In this document: in pieces, positions 11,050-22,803 of the stretch
How the letters are laid out: each line of letters begins with the position of its first letter
Position numbering within the stretch: position 1 is the first letter of the stretch
Source of the DNA: Acheta domesticus
Lineage: Eukaryota; Arthropoda; Insecta; Orthoptera; Gryllidae
Length of the DNA: 64,000 bases
NCBI GenBank assembly: GCA_031308135.1
Contig: JAHLJT010008446.1
Span: 162,871,532 to 162,935,531, forward strand
Direction of reading: 5' to 3'
Notes under the pieces: generated by a model
Databases searched by the model: none
Told to the model about the DNA's origin: nothing
Seen by the model: only the letters and a program-made list of their open reading frames with translations
Position numbers and translations under genes: made by a program

Positions 11050-11545
11050 GGGGTAGGTGGTCAGAATTTGGAGAATCTATTAATTTTCAACTTGTCCGGG
11101 CCAGAAGGCCGAGTGACATCAACCTTCTTGCGGGACTGAGAAGTGGATTCTTGGTCCGACTTCGTATGTGTAGCTTTCTTGGGTGATATTTTGTATTTGG
11201 AAAGAATTATTATTTTCCCACCTTGCAAAGGCGATGTCTCCTCAGGGAAGTCCACTGGGGATACCGGGCAACAGACGTTAGCTACTGGGGGAGTAGCAGA
11301 GGAAGACTGAATATTCGTCGCTTTCACCGTGTTCGCCAGAGTGCTAAAAAAAGAACGCCTGAGCTCTACAGGGTTCTTCACCAGGTATCGGCGTTTCGCT
11401 TCCGGAAAAGACACTATCCCCGTCACTCTAATTTTTTGGATCTCTCAGATATGTGGGGCACTTGTTAGAGTTGGCCGCATGGTCTCCTTCACAGTTTACA
11501 CAGCGGACTGGTGATGAACAAGGGTTCGGGTCATGCGTGGATTTA
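11050..11545 (-). pseudogene. I-clade LINE ORF1 (gag-like), C-terminal part
   Basis: The minus strand encodes a zinc knuckle CVNCEGDHAANSNKC (about 11,515-11,470), then YLRDPKN, then, in another frame, FPEAKRRYLVKNPVELRRSF (11,426 downward) and a lysine-rich tail to about 11,060. CxxC...H...C followed by P.Y....E is the usual C-terminal arrangement of ORF1 RNA-binding proteins in I and Jockey LINEs. The N-terminal half is absent at about 11,560, consistent with 5' truncation. It sits directly upstream of the ORF2 relic on the same strand. Confidence 0.7.
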
Positions 11546-11560
11546 CCCCACGCATAAAAT

Positions 11561-11959
11561 ACGCATTAAATTAATGTAATACTAGCTTTATTAGAAAATG
11601 ATTAAATTTAATAGTAGATTCTAAAAGTTTATAATAAAATCTCCAATTGCAAATTACACTCTGATAAAAAAAATTAAATGTCATAATAAATTCAAAGTAT
11701 ATACTGTGTACATTAAGTTTCACACAAATCACACATAAATTGCCTTTCGTCATAGGAAGTGCATTTTCATGCCATCACTCTTGACACGAATCATATTAGA
11801 TCCAGTCTTTAGCTGGAGGGTCGTCGAATTCCATTTTGCAAGCAGGGCACGTATTTTCAGTGGCAACTGGTTTATTATTAATATATCCCGTTCCTCTCTT
11901 AATTGTGGAGTTTCAAAGCGATTTCTTATTGACATTTCCGGTGTGCTTATTCTCCAGTA
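11561..11959. other. Unassigned AT-rich spacer
   Basis: No gene or repeat end recognised. Separates the I-clade LINE from the U-family fragment. Confidence 0.4.
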
Positions 11960-12245
11960 CAGTCGGTTCAAATTCAAGAGGCGACTGGCGTTGTTCACAG
12001 ACGGACAGATGTCTGTCTTGCCTTCATTCGATTTTTCGGTATGAAGGACCCCCAAAAATGAATTGTGGCTACACCACGTAATGGAGTATATTTTCCTAAA
12101 TTTAGCAACTGGATCCATCCACTTTGTCGTTATCAGGGCCCAGGAATAAGAGTTTTTCTGCCGAAAATGCGCGGTTTCTTCACGCAGAATTTCATAGCTT
12201 TCTCACTACTTCGTAGCGAGAAGCTGAAAATTCTGGATCTTACGT
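11960..12245 (-). repeat. U-family dispersed repeat, core fragment
   Basis: Read on the minus strand it contains GTTGCTAAATTTAGGAAAAT, TACGTGGTGTAGCCACAAT, CATACCGAAAAATCGAATG and TCTGTCCGTCTGTGAACAAC in that order. These match the + strand cores at 32,200-32,430 and 33,740-33,990. No coding capacity is visible. Confidence 0.7.
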
Positions 12246-13839
12246 TTGTATTTTGGACAAAAAATCTAAAAACTAATTATGGATTCGTGTGTTGTTCCGG
12301 TATTGCTACATGGATATCGAACGTTACACAAAACATTAAAGCACAAAAATCATTTGCTGTAACGTTGTTAACGTAAAGTGGAAAAGAAGATTTTAAATAT
12401 TTCACTGAAAGATAGAATAACCAGTATAAGTTGTAAGAACGTTGTATAAACACCAGAGATGTAGTTTTTAATGCTGATCGACAAAAATGGAGATTGGGAG
12501 GTCAAGAGGCAGAAGCAATCAAGATGGGCGTAATCAGATTTGCCGTGGATTTTACATTTGCCTCAGATTTTACATTTACAACCATCTGAGACCCAATTTT
12601 TGGACGGAGGAATCCAGGCAAACCGCAGACCAGATGAACCAACGGCCTACGGAAAGCAGCAGGCCCACTTTGGTCTAGACTGGCACAAGACGGCCGTTGG
12701 AGGCAGCTGGAACGGGAAGTGTGCAGTGTTCCTCATTAACTACATGTACATCAAATTAGTGAAGTGTTTGTCTATGATCATATTGCAACGCATCTATAAT
12801 GATCCACACTGGTAATTGTTATTATTTACGGGAATATTGCTAATTTTCCCCACGTTCGGCATTCTTAGTTCCTCTTATTTTTAAAAGTTTAAAAAAATAC
12901 TGATAATAATTTTGCCCTTCCTTGCCCCGTGTTTGGCAGCCAACTGCAACGCTTCCGTTTACTACCTTCGAAATACTTAATGATAAATAAAAATATTTGT
13001 AAGACCTTGGCTGTCCGGGTGACACCGCGTACAAGGCTGTGACGCCAATTTCCTCCCTGTAGCGGTGTTTCAAATAAAAACACAAATCTTTAAAGAAAAA
13101 TGATTGTCACCGCCAACGCCGATACAATGTTATTTATAACAACAGTTGCCAGACGTTGTTGCCGCCTCTCCTGGCTATACAAACATCACATCACATAAAT
13201 ACAGAAAAACACATTTATATACCCTTTGAACAAGAAATAATATAGAAATATTTACACACATTCATACATAACATTTGCAAAAAGAAACTTATTCGCACTG
13301 GCGTGCATTCGTTCGCTTTCAATGGCCATGTTACTCTAAATTTATAAAATATTTCCCCCTCAGTCACTTGTCTCTGCCAGTCATGTCGTATTTTACTAAT
13401 ATAATATATTGAAATAATTGTTTTTCGTGACTTGTCTCTCTGGACCGTAACAATATGTATATAGTACTATCTGTGAAGTATTTTTAGTGGTTGTACGTTG
13501 GGTCACGTCAGGGTTAGAAAAACCTTTGTTGAAAAAGGTTTGTTGATTTAAACTAGGGGAACCAATCGAGATTTTCACCCCGCGCGAAGCAGGCCTTGGC
13601 CCTTAATGGGATCTATAAAGTCGATAATAAAATAATAGAATACTTCTCAAGACTGATTTCATTATTGAAAATATCAGAGGAAAGACACGTCTCGGTACAA
13701 ATAAGTACTTAATATCTGTACAAAGAGGGATCCATTAATCAAAAAGTAATTTTGTTTTCATACCTCTAACGTTTTGATAATTATATTTTAAGTTAGTGAC
13801 TGGATCACATGCATTCAATCTCTTTTTTTCTCACAATAG
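12246..13839. other. Unassigned region
   Basis: No convincing gene. 12,480-12,740 is moderately GC-rich with short open frames. 12,840-13,090 has overlapping minus-strand frames without recognisable motifs. I see no splice-bounded coding pattern. Confidence 0.4.
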
Positions 13840-14238
13840 TAGATAACCCATTTTTATATTTATTAGATTTGGTTCACCAGCTTCAGTGCGTTGTTTAAGT
13901 TCATTTAGAACAAGGTTTACATAATCACGTTGCTTAGGTGTCATATCATCTCTAACATCGATATAATGTAAATTAGATAGGTCAGATTTTACATTTACAG
14001 CAATTAAAGCATCATTTTTCGATTGAGGAAATCAAATTAACAAAATATGATACTCTGTATCCAAATGAGTTGCTGGAGACGAGTCACGAGTAACATTCAA
14101 ATTATTAGCAACGCAGGGATAAGTTTCACGTGGCCTAATGGTTGGTTCATGTGAATTATAAATAATTACATTATATGAACGAGATAGTGTATCATTCAAT
14201 TCTAAAATAATATCCTCTCTGTCTACGTGACACCCCAC
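13840..14238 (-). pseudogene. LINE ORF1p-like fragment (CR1/L2/Jockey type)
   Basis: The minus strand reads DIILELNDTLSRSYNVIIYN then SHEP, and after a stop DLSNLHYIDVRDDMTPKQRD and LVLNELKQRTEAGEPNLI. The pattern RxxNVIIYNxPE ... LTPxQRxxxxxLxxELKxRxxxGE is characteristic of the RRM and C-terminal domains of LINE ORF1 proteins that bind template RNA as chaperones. Neither an N-terminal coiled coil nor an ORF2 is adjacent, so only a piece of ORF1 remains. Assignment is from motif memory; clade not resolved. It is not obviously part of the R4 element that follows. Confidence 0.5.
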
Positions 14239-14509
14239 AGGGGGGATGGTTGCATTAGCCAGCGAAGGAGGCTGCCTTCAGAAGTCAGTGAAAATCCCGT
14301 AGGGTTTAGTAATGCCGACTGGCGATCGGAGGGACCCCTTGCTGGGCCCTGTGGGGGGATGACACGAGGCCATTGTGGGTCGCAGTAACGGATGGCAGGA
14401 GACAACCCAAGGATGAAGTGTGATCTGCGAACTCAAATTTGCTACCTGAAAATCTTCATTTAAATCCAATGCGCAAAATGTACAGAATAAGAAATGTAAT
14501 GAATCTTAA
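14239..14509. other. Unassigned, GC-richer patch
   Basis: Contains two related strings, CCCACAGGGGGGATGG (about 14,233) and CCCTGTGGGGGGATGA (about 14,347). No gene recognised. Confidence 0.35.
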
Positions 14510-17027
14510 TGTGCCTTGTTTTACTAATGTCCCATACCTGCTCAGATGTTTCTGATGTTATCTTGTCGACATCTGGCCATCCCACGAATTTTAGTCCCAG
14601 GGACCTAGAGTCGGCAGTAGCTCCAAGCCAACGTCAGAGATGGACTTGGGATGAATTGAAGAAGGTGATGTGGTGCTTTTACTATGCAAAAGGGAAAAAC
14701 GGGGGCTCGGAAATAGAAGTTTTCAAGGTATGGGGAGAGCGGAATCCAGATATGAGACCTACCCTACACTCAAAGAAGCTTGTCAGTCAACGACGATATA
14801 TACTCAGCAGTGGAAAATTCACAGTAGAACAGCTGGCTGATATTCAGAGAAACGCGGAGTATGTTCTTCGATCGAACTACCCACATGAGAAACATGTAGA
14901 ACTTGAAAACGATGATCCCGTTGAAGGTTCATCTCTTTCAATGAAACATACGTCAGTGGTGAAAATTCAGCAGGCAATGAATTTCACGATAAGGTCATGA
15001 GGATAAATCGCCTTCGAGGCAAGTTAGAAAGAGTGCGTCAAATCTCATTTGAATCTCGTGTACCGATGAGAAGAATATACAAAAATTCCAAAGCTAAGAC
15101 AGTGATACAGACTGCCAATTCTGTCTTAAATGAGATGGTATATACCACAGGTTAAAATCTAAATATTACTGAAATCAATCATATTGTGTATGCAACTGGA
15201 TATCTGGTATCTCAGATAATTTTGAGGCCAGTCAAGAACACCGACGGCCCACGGCAAAACAGAGTAAATAGTCCTGTACTCCCATGGACGAATAGCTGAC
15301 ACTTGGTGTGAAATATCGCTCTTAGCTGAGTCATCTAAATCAACGAACACCTCTAAACAATGTAAACAAAAATACCAAATTGAAAATAACACAACTAGTC
15401 TAATGGAAGTTGAGAAACTAAAAGAGAAAATTCAACCATGGGCTCAACGAAATAGACGTTTCAAACGTAGAATAGATTTCCACGTGCAGAATCGGTTGTT
15501 TGAAATAGACGCAAAGAGATTCTATCGCAATTTGATTCAAAAACCAAATGGCAATGCTGTCCATCCTTCAAAAGATGACGTCAAAGCATTTTGGGCAGGA
15601 ATCAGGGAGGAAACCAGATCTTACAACAAAGACGCATCATGGCTTCAACCTGAAGTTGACGCTGCCAATGAACAAGTGGAAACAGTAAAACATGTTCATG
15701 AATTCTCGGAAAATTATCTCTTCCAAACGGTTAGGAACATGGGAAACTAAAAATGTCCTGGGTTGATAAGATTCCGATTTATTGGATATGAAAGAAATTA
15801 ACAGCAATACATCGTCAATAGCAAAGGCTGTAAACAAAATATTAGAAAACTCAAAGAAACTCCCGGGATTGCTCTCACGCGGCATCACGTATTTGCTACC
15901 CAAAGCGGGAGACAGCTCTTTGGCGAAGAACTGCACGCCAATCTTGTCTGCCAGGACTGTACAAAGTTAAAACTACAGCAATAGCTGACAAAATGCACAG
16001 ACACCAAGAGAAGAATCATCTGATGTCAGTTGAACAAGAAGGATGTCGTAAAGGTTCTTATGGCTGTTACGAAATCTTGCTGCTGAATAATGTCATCTTG
16101 AATGATGTAAAGAAACGGAAACGTAATTTGAGCATCGCTGGGATTGACTGTTCAAAAGTGTACCACACGATTGGACTTAGAAGACCCTGGATATCTATCG
16201 ATTTCATCCTAGAGTTTTGCAAGGCTAGTATGAAGTCGTGGAGTACCAGGTCACTAATACACAGCGGAAAGGAAGCAGTAGAAACCACAAACACTCAGAT
16301 TAACAGAGGTATTTTTCAAAGAGATCCCCTCCGCCGTTTTGCATTAATTTGACCCCACTATCTAGACAGTTGTTGCTAACTGACTTTGGTTACAAGCTCC
16401 ATGGTATTGAAAGGCCAGTATCACATTTGTTTTACATGGACGATCTTAGTGTTGGCTAAGAATAAAGATATTCTATCTCCAATGTTGTCTGTCGTGAATG
16501 TCTTTAGCAATGACATCTGCATGAAATTTGGTCTTCACAAGTGTGCAAAAAAGGTAATACTTACAAATATCTCGGAATTGAAGAATATGAAACCATCTCG
16601 AACGACACAATGAAAAAGAGATTTCGCATGGAGTATTACAGAAGAGTGAGACTGGTCCTGCAGTCCTCTCTGAATTTCAGGAATAAAATATCAGCAATAT
16701 GTAATTTGGCAGTGCCTGAAGCCGAATACAGTTTCGGAATAGTGGACTGAGCTGAGCAAGAAATTCGTATTCGTATTCGCGCCGATAATTATCAGAGCTC
16801 TGGGATTTGTTCCGCAAAATTTGTGTAAGAACTTGGCTAAACTTCTAGGTCATTCAAAAGTCTGGGAAGTGCAAGAAATTGCTTTATTTGGAACAGCTCA
16901 CAATTTGCGCAAAGTATTCCAAAGGCACCGATAGTCCCTAGATCTGCTTCTAAGGTAGCTGGTTGCAACCTGGAGTAGATTTTATATTCAGCTGACTAAT
17001 AACATTTTTAATCGTGGTATAGAGGAG
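14510..17027 (+). pseudogene. R4/Dong-like retrotransposon copy A1, internally deleted
   Basis: The N-terminal Myb-like segment is RQRWTWDELKKVMWCFYYAK (about 14,631) with SQRRYILSSGKF. A second, charged region (15,403-15,750) has RRIDFHVQNRLFEIDAKRFY and ASWLQPEVDAANEQVE. RT follows in shifting frames: SRGITYLLPKAGDSSLAKN, CRKGSYGCYEILLLN, RGIFQRDPL and FYMDDL-like remnants. After FGIVD (16,747) the sequence jumps into the extreme C-terminus (LGFVPQNLCKNLAKLLGHSK). The zinc knuckle and endonuclease core are therefore deleted. The 3' UTR ends at the TAA array at 17,028. Many stops make it non-coding. The product would have been a single-ORF RT with restriction-like endonuclease. Confidence 0.8.
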
Positions 17028-17060
17028 TAATAATAATAATAATGATAATAATAATAATAT
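17028..17060. repeat. TAA array between R4 copies A1 and B
   Basis: About eleven TAA-type triplets with one TGA variant. It ends copy A1 and directly precedes the structured 5' end of copy B. Confidence 0.95.
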
Positions 17061-20000
17061 AAAAATTGACCTGGGTAGCAGATCTTCTTCGTCAGTTACC
17101 CAGTACTGGGCCCCCAGAGAAGACTTATGAGTAGTACTTTAAGGAAAAGTCACGCTGGCGACCGGCCCTCGCAAGGCCGCGCAGTTGTTTCTAGCACCGG
17201 GGCAGCTGTGAGAAATGTGTTACCTGTGCTGATGGAAAGCGGTGAACCTCCGGAACAACTAAGGGGGCGCGGCGCCGCTCCATCTAGGGCTACCGCAACT
17301 CTCGATTTCGCGTCGCAAGATGTCGTACCTGGTAGAAGTTTGGGGAACCCAAGGGGATCCCCCACTGCTCCAGAGAATCCGAGCCAACGCAAGCAATGGA
17401 CCAGAGAATTAAATATGTCTGTCATGCGTGCATACTACAGAAGCACAAAAAAACGAGACGGAATGTGAGGGCTTCAGGAGAAGACTCCTAACTGAATGGA
17501 GAAAGATCTATCCGCAAAGCGCCCTAAATGAGCAACGTGTGTGCAGCCAACTTAACTCTATTAGGAGAAGAAAAGTTTTCTCCGATGCAGAGCTAAATCT
17601 TTTGAAGGAGGAAGTGGAGCTAGAACTAACAAGTGAGGTAGTCCTGGAGCAGCAAGTTAATGGAAATGAACAAAGAGTACATGAGAACGAACAACACGTT
17701 GTGGTTCCCATCCCCCAACTCGACAACGAAATGGTGGACAAATCTCTTAAAGATATTTACGAGGTTACAAAGCTTCACTACCAAGGAATATCTTTAGATC
17801 TAAGACCAAAAATACCAAAACTGAAGTGCAGCACTGATGTCTATGAGATTGTTGGCAAAATGAACCAAATTATTGCCCCAAACATCTCAGAAGCTTCTTC
17901 TCTTGAAGATGTAGCCGGATTGGTTCATTGCGCTACAATTGCTACTTGTGAACATCTAGGTTACAAAGTACAGGTGGGAAAAGGTACTTCTCTGATAAGA
18001 AGCCTAATGAAAAACAAAAGCCACCGGCATGGTTGAAACAAATCGAAAATAAAATTACCCAAGCTAGATGAGATATTTCGCATATTGCTGAATATTTCAG
18101 AGACAAACGAGGGATTTCAAAGAAGGTTCGCGCAAGTATTCGCTCAATTGTCAGAAGACTGAAGATAAAAAGAACGCAGAAAGACCTGGAAAGTAGACTA
18201 AAGGTTGAATACGAGAGATTAAGACAAAGAATAGTAGCTCTGGGGGCAAGAATAAGAAGGTATAACGCAGCTGCGCGACGCAAGAAAGAAAATTCCTCAT
18301 TCTCTAAGAATCAAAAAGGCTTTTATAGATATCTAGAATCGAGAGATACCAAGGAAAGTGACATAAACCCCCCCAAGTGCTTCTGCCATGGCAAACTATT
18401 GGTCTCAGATTTGGTCCACCCCAAAGCAACATTTTGATAAAGCATACTGGATACGACAGGAAGAGGAAGCTTGTCACAGTATCCCGGAAATGAATGGAGT
18501 TGTTATTTCGACAGAGGATGTAAAAAGATCTATACGAAGAACCCACAATTGGAAAGCTCCAGGAGTAGATGGAATACAAAACTTTTGGTGGAAATATCTG
18601 ACTTGCACTCATGGTATATTGGCGAGTCAATTTCAAAACATTTTGAATGGAACATCTGTGCTGCCAGAATTTTGTACCTTGGGCGTGACATTTATGTTAC
18701 CGAAAGGTGGAAATGCGTCATGTCCCGAGAATTATAGACCCATTACATGTCTACCTACAATTTATAAAGTTCTCACCTCCATTATTGCCACCAAACTCGA
18801 CGAGCATTTGAAAGAAAATGATCTGCTTTTGCAAGAACAGGTTGGTTGTAGGAAAGGATCTCGAGGATGCAAGGAGTTATTGATAATAGATAATATTATA
18901 TCCAAGCTTGTAAAAAAGAAAATGCATAATTTGTCTGTGGGCTGGATTGATTCCCGAAAGGCATTTGATTCCATTCCTCATTCTTGGCTTCTGCGAACTC
19001 TTCAACTTTACAAGGTTCACCCCTCTATCATTAAATTTCTTACAACGTGTATGAACAGCTGGCGAACAACCCTGCATGTTAGGAGATGGAAACTGAGTTA
19101 CCAGACTAATCCTTTGCGAATTTGTAGAGGCATTTTTCAGGGAGACAGCTTAAGCCCTCTCTGGTTTTGCTTATCACTGAACCCTTTGAGTAGAATGCTG
19201 AATGCCTCCGGCTACGGATATGCTTTAAAGAACCCCAAAAAGATAATTTCCCACCAATTATACATGGATGATCTCAAGCTCTATGCTAAAGGACCAGATC
19301 AACTTCGCAGCATGCTGACACTTGTTGAAAGTTTCAGCACCTCTGTTTGTATGGATCTTGGTTTGGAGAATTGTGCTGTTGTTCACGTGAAGAGAGGTCG
19401 CGTCCAGAATAGAGAAAATGAACCTCATTTGATGGAAGATTTGAGAATTCGAGAACTCATCAATGGAGATGAATATAAGTATCTCGGCCTCCAGCAGCTC
19501 TTAGGAACTGCAGATGAAAAAATTAGAAAACAAGTGGAAAGGAAGGTTCTCTCTCGTGTTGCAAAAATCTGCAAGTCCTCTATTCATTCGAGAAAACAAA
19601 TTTACAGGAATGAACACATGGGCCCTTTCTGCAGCATCGCATACATTTGGAGTTGTTAAATGGTCTGAGACATCTTTACAAGCTTCCGATAGAAAAGTCA
19701 GAACACTTCTATCAAAATATCGGATGCATCATCCTCGAAGTTCCACCGAAAGGCTATATCTTTCAAGACATCATGGAGGCCGTGGACTGTTAAGTCTTGA
19801 AGTTATGTGCCGCCAGCAAGAAAAACAGCTCAGACATTATTTCATTAATAACAAATCCATGACGGCCATCTGTGCACAAGATCACGGCTATACACCTCTG
19901 AAGCTGCTCCAAGAAAACCACAATCCAAGTTTTCCTAAATGTGAGGATCGAATTGAGCAGTGGAAATCAAAGGAACTCCATGGCAGGTTTGCTACAGCGC

Positions 20001-20851
20001 TTCGAAGTAACGCCATTGATATGAAAAGATCGACTGAATGGTTGAGAACCGCTGGGCTTTTTGGCGAGACGGAAGGATTTGTGTTGGCCATTCAAGATCA
20101 GGTAGTAACCACTAATAACTACAGGCGATCTATCATGAAAGAGAACATCAGTGACATGTGTCGCCTGTGCAAGAAGGCCACCGAATCTATTCAACACATC
20201 TGTAGTGGCTGCTCTCAGTTGGCACAAACAGATTATTTACAACGCCACAATAATGTAGCCAAAATCATTCACCAAGCTCTTGCCAAAAGAATGGACCTGT
20301 TAAAGGAAAGCTTACCTTATTACAAATATCTACCGGAGCAAGTTTTGTCTAATGAGAGAACAAAAATCTTATGGGATACTGCCATTGTTACATATAAAAC
20401 AATGGATGCAAATAAGCCTGATATTGTCGTGTTCGACAAAACTACTTGCAGAGCAATAATAATTGATATTGCAGTCCCATTAGATCATAATCTGCTGCCA
20501 ACAATTGCAGAAAAGAAAAGAAAAATACCAGCCACTCTCAGAAGAACTGAAAAACCTCTACAAACTAAAAGAGGTAGATATTGTGCCCGTAGTTATTTCA
20601 TCTAATGGGCTTGTTGCTGATGATTGGAGGATTGTGAAAGAGAAACTCCATCTAAATGAGTGGCACTTCAGAACCATGCAGAAGGCCGTGCTGCTGGCAA
20701 CCACCAATATTGTGCGTAAGGTTCTCTCTCTTAGCCATTGAAGCAGAACCTGAGTGCACTGGAGCAAGAACTTCTCACCATCTGTCTCGCTATATGTGTT
20801 GACGTTCGGTCCTTGAGTTATATCTAAAAACTCCGGACGAGCGTAAAATTT

Positions 20852-20853
<2 letters not shown>
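17061..20853 (+). mobile_element. R4/Dong-like retrotransposon B, near full length
   Basis: Bounded on both sides by TAA arrays. The 5' leader (17,061-17,126) can form CTGGGTA...TACCCAG (7-bp stem) and overlaps the palindrome CCCAGTACTGGG. One protein-coding region runs almost the whole length. The 3' UTR is about 110 nt after 20,741, ending in the array at 20,854. At about 3.8 kb it is the best full-length reference for element size besides D. Confidence 0.85.
17127..20741 (+). pseudogene. R4/Dong-like ORF (Myb-RT-RLE), few frameshifts
   Basis: Domains in order: Myb-like NPSQRKQWTRELNMSVMRAY, then LLTEWRKIYPQSALNEQRV; a Glu-rich linker; LVHCATIATCEHLGYKVQ; a basic coiled region (18,040-18,370, one stop). 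RT then has NWKAPGVDGIQNFW, YRPITCLPTIYKVL, CRKGSRGCKELLIIDNII, GWIDSRKAFDSIPHSW, CRGIFQGDSLSPLWFC and YMDDLKLYA. The knuckle is CRLCKKATESIQHICSGC. The restriction-like endonuclease has KPDIVVFDKTTCRAIIIDIAV. Frame breaks are near 17,460, 18,010, 18,370, 19,610 and 20,560. All catalytic residues I can see are present. Inactive only through these few breaks. Confidence 0.85.

Positions 20854-20890
<37 letters not shown>
20854..20890. repeat. TAA array between R4 copies B and A2
   Basis: Uninterrupted (AAT)n of about 12 units. It is the 3' tail of B and the immediate 5' neighbour of A2. Confidence 0.95.
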
Positions 20891-20892
<2 letters not shown>

Positions 20893-21448
20893 GAAAGGAA
20901 GCAGTAGAAACCAGAAGTATTCAGATTAACAGGGGTATTTTTCAATGAGATTCACTATCCCCTCTGCTGTTTTGCATTAGTTTGATCCCACTACGACCAA
21001 CAAATTCAAACTGATCGCACGATAGCGGCAAACAAACCGGATATAGTTATCCGGGATTTGACGAAAAAATCGTGTTTACTTATTGATGTTGCTGTACCTT
21101 GCGATCAAAACGTCGTTACCAAGGAGGCAGAGAAACGTCTTAAATACAAGAGTTTGGAAATCGAGATCAGCCGAATGTGGGGCGTGAAAGCACAGGTTGC
21201 TCCGATAGTTATCGGAGCTCTGGGATTTGTTCCGCAAAATTTGTGTAAGAACTTGTCTAAACTCCCAGGTAATTCAAAAGACTGGGAAGTACAAGAAATT
21301 GCTTTATTTGGAACAGCCCACATTTTGCGTAAAGTATTGTAGAGGCACTGATAGTCACCGGATCTGCTCCTTAGGTAGCTGGTTGCAACCTGGAGTAGAT
21401 TTTATATTCAGCCGACTCATAACATCTTTAGTCGTGAAGTAATGGAAA

Positions 21449-21450
<2 letters not shown>
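20891..21450 (+). pseudogene. R4/Dong-like copy A2, RT joined to RLE by deletion
   Basis: It starts inside RT (GGAAAGGAAGCAGTAGAAAC ... GGGGTATTTTTCAATGAGAT, mutated FQGD). At about 20,992 it jumps from TTTGATCCCACTA to CGACCAACAAATTC. The endonuclease region then reads IAANKPDIVIRDLTKKSCLL, IDVAVPCDQNV, AEKRLKYKSLEIEISRMWGV and a C-terminus up to TAHILRKVL (stop at about 21,340). YMDD and the knuckle are lost. The 3' UTR (GGTAGCTGGTTGCAACCTGG) is shared with A1, A3 and A4 and ends at a TAA array. A non-autonomous deletion derivative or a 5'-truncated copy of one. Confidence 0.8.

Positions 21451-21508
<58 letters not shown>
21451..21508. repeat. TAA array between R4 copies A2 and C1
   Basis: About 17 TAA units turning into TTATTATTA at the right edge. 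C1 coding sequence starts immediately after. Confidence 0.95.
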
Positions 21509-21509
<1 letters not shown>

Positions 21510-21564
21510 AAAGGCATATGACATGGTTGCGCATGATTCGCTGCTGGACATACTTTCTTTATAC

Positions 21565-21707
21565 CAGTGGCGAAGCGTGAGGTTAATTTTTGGATAAGCT
21601 GAGTCACGAACATATTGTAAAAACACATATTTGTACTTAATTTGTGAAATATCGAATATTTAGAAGATAGAGATCAAAAGACTAAAAAATTAATAATAAT
21701 AATAGTA

Positions 21708-21743
<36 letters not shown>

Positions 21744-22803
21744 TCAATAATACAACAATACTCAGATCATGAAAAGCCTACTGCAGAATTGAAAAAAAAT
21801 TGTAAATGGTTATGCTTATTTATAATTGATGTATACTCCTTGTTTGTACGTTTTTTGTAAATTAATCCTAAATGTCTGGTTTTCTTCAGAAAAAATTCAA
21901 CTCTTTCTTTAAACATAGCATCTTGCGAACACTTACACGAAATTTTCTTTTCTATTAAAGTAGTAGCCAAGTTGAAGAGTCTGTTATTTGACTTAGAATG
22001 ACGTTAATGAGTTTTAATTGTTTCAGAGTGCTCATTGTGTTGTGCTCTGTGTGTACGCTATTCAGTCAACTTACGAAATGAAATTACGCTGATCAGATCC
22101 TGTTTGAGCTTTCCAGAACACAATACTACTGGGGGATTCACACGCCGCGATACCAACCCATAAATGCTTAAAATCTAACAAGTGTTTTTTTTTAATGATC
22201 TTGTTTTATTAAAAGTTAGCCCAATGCTAAATGATGGAGAAACGAGTGAACATTCTCAATATTGTACTTAATGAATTAGCGACAGAGGAATTCTAATACT
22301 GAAATTTGGAATAAATACATATTTTACTTTTGTTAGTAGTGATATTTGAAGTTGCTCAATGACCTCTAGTGGACATTTCCGGAAGTCCCACGTAAGCTTA
22401 TGGTGAAGAGAGCGCCTGCCGGCAGGAGTTTAAATTACTTAGCCAGTTGTAAGGCCGGCCTACCCTTCTGGCCGAGTAATCGGGCCAGCTTGTCAATGCG
22501 CATGCGCGCTCACATCCCCGCGCCCCGTCCCTTGCCCACAAACTGTCTTCCAGTGGTAAGCGGAACGGCCAGAGCCTCACTCCCCAGCCTGCCCGATGCA
22601 CCGGGCGGCGACAAAGACACTACGCATTGAATGCGCATAAGAACACAAAAATTAACTTGGTGCGCATACGTACGGTATAAATTGACAAAAGTAACATTAT
22701 AAATTGACAATTTTCTTTTTTTAGTGAAGATATATTTCCCGCCTTCTTCAAGATTCTTAGGGATAGCTCAGGTTATTCTGCCTACCCTGACGCTTCGCCA
22801 CTG
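21565..22803. mobile_element. hAT-type non-autonomous element inside R4 copy C1
   Basis: Termini are CAGTGGCGAAGCGT (21,565) and its exact reverse complement ending at 22,803. Flanking 8-bp duplication is CTTTATAC / CTCTATAC (7 of 8 identical). CAGTGGCG ends with 8-bp duplications are standard for hAT. Removing the element rejoins the RT frame (SLY|RIKD). No transposase is visible in 1,239 bp. The interior holds a TAA/TTA palindromic array and a GC-rich block (22,400-22,640). Confidence 0.88.
21691..21742. repeat. Self-complementary TAA/TTA array in hAT element
   Basis: (TAA)n changes to (ATT)n around AATAGTAATTATT, so the two halves can pair as a hairpin. Confidence 0.85.

Larger units (their letters stand above)
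7300..11560 (-). mobile_element. I-clade LINE with ORF1, endonuclease, RT and RNase H
   Basis: Minus-strand element with the full I-clade domain order: ORF1 zinc knuckle (about 11,510), APE-type endonuclease (10,780-10,207), RT (about 9,530-8,600), RNase H (about 8,190-7,930) and a C-terminal tail ending at 7,483. The 5' edge near 11,560 and the 3' edge near 7,300 are estimates. No clear target duplication was found. Confidence 0.75.

Noticed and set aside
22398..22640. GC-rich open frames
   Set aside because: They are inside the non-autonomous hAT element and overlap on both strands.
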